A DNA stretch of 22,204 nt from Euprymna scolopes. Taxonomy: Eukaryota > Mollusca > Cephalopoda > Sepiida > Sepiolidae. The notes beneath the pieces were generated by a model that saw only the letters and a list, made by a program, of their open reading frames with translations, made no database searches and was not told the DNA's origin. The DNA is taken from contig CM044493.1 of NCBI GenBank assembly GCA_024364805.1, forward strand, positions 49,317,832 through 49,340,035, read 5' to 3'. Position 1 is the stretch's first letter. The number at the start of each line of letters is the position of its first letter. The position numbers and the translations under genes were made by a program. Positions 20,873-22,204 of this stretch are shown in pieces.

Positions 20873-21190
20873 TAAATTACAAATATTAGCGAGTAGCCGT
20901 AAATAGTAGCAAAATGTAAATAAGAATAATTCAAAAATAAAGTAGTAAGTATTCGCGTTTAATATTCAAAAACATAAACTTGACAACTACATTTTGATGA
21001 GCGGTTAAGAATAACTTTTTGACGATCGGTTAAGAACACTGGAAGTTAACAAATTAAATGATGTGAACTCATCTGCCACATCATATTCAGTTGGGAAAAA
21101 CAATTGTAATGATATTTTTAAACGATTACTTATTTAATATAGTATTTAAGTATCGATCCAAACTATTGATACTCTTAATATATATACTAT
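20873..21190. other. Unassigned AT-rich DNA
   Basis: Contains two similar short stretches (GAGCGGTTAAGAATAACTTTTT and GATCGGTTAAGAACACTGG near 20999-21041), a small AGTATCGAT/ATTGATACT hairpin near 21147-21172, and nothing else recognised. Confidence 0.5.
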
Positions 21191-21192
21191 GA

Positions 21193-22204
<1,012 letters not shown>

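Overview
The window looks like non-coding, repeat-rich DNA from an invertebrate animal. It is strongly AT-rich, carries several long (AT)n, (GT)n and (ATT)n microsatellites, and every recognisable protein trace comes from a decayed transposon. I found no convincing host exon, tRNA, rRNA or intact gene. The LINE family, the short tandem repeats and the interspersed tails remind me of mollusc genomes, perhaps a cephalopod, but that is an impression and not a demonstrated assignment.

Layout. 1-2740: AT-rich intergenic DNA with weak internal repeats, a 383-bp (ATT)n array, and GAATCG-rich DNA ending in a hAT-like terminus against an (AT)n array. 2863-4740: nothing recognised. 4741-4953: a 209-bp TA-flanked MITE. 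5815-6580: a dead Tc1-type (DD34E) transposase on the minus strand. 6712-10157: unassigned DNA with two copies of a two-part repeat in which one half is inverted, a diverged tandem duplication at 9.09-9.70 kb, and a CA/TA/TG compound microsatellite. 11028-11693: a probable isolated LTR fossil. 11694-14100: unassigned DNA with a strong hairpin near 13.4 kb.

14110-18065: a plus-strand CR1/Jockey-like LINE ORF2 fossil, traceable from the endonuclease through the reverse transcriptase to the C-terminal region. It is interrupted by a 1.4-kb element (16285-17681) with matching 11-bp inverted ends. This inner element is the most interesting object here. It holds about four tandem units, and some are joined to antisense copies of the 5' end of U2 snRNA, including the branch-point recognition segment.

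18129-22204: an inverted repeat, small tandem repeats, a second C-terminal fragment of what looks like the same LINE family (19390-19905), an interspersed repeat that begins TAGCAG and ends in a CACAGA-rich tail, a 130-bp (AT)n array, and a six-unit diverged tandem array built on a motif resembling that repeat's tail. The genes do not work together in any sense. The window records successive, nested transposon insertions and local duplication.
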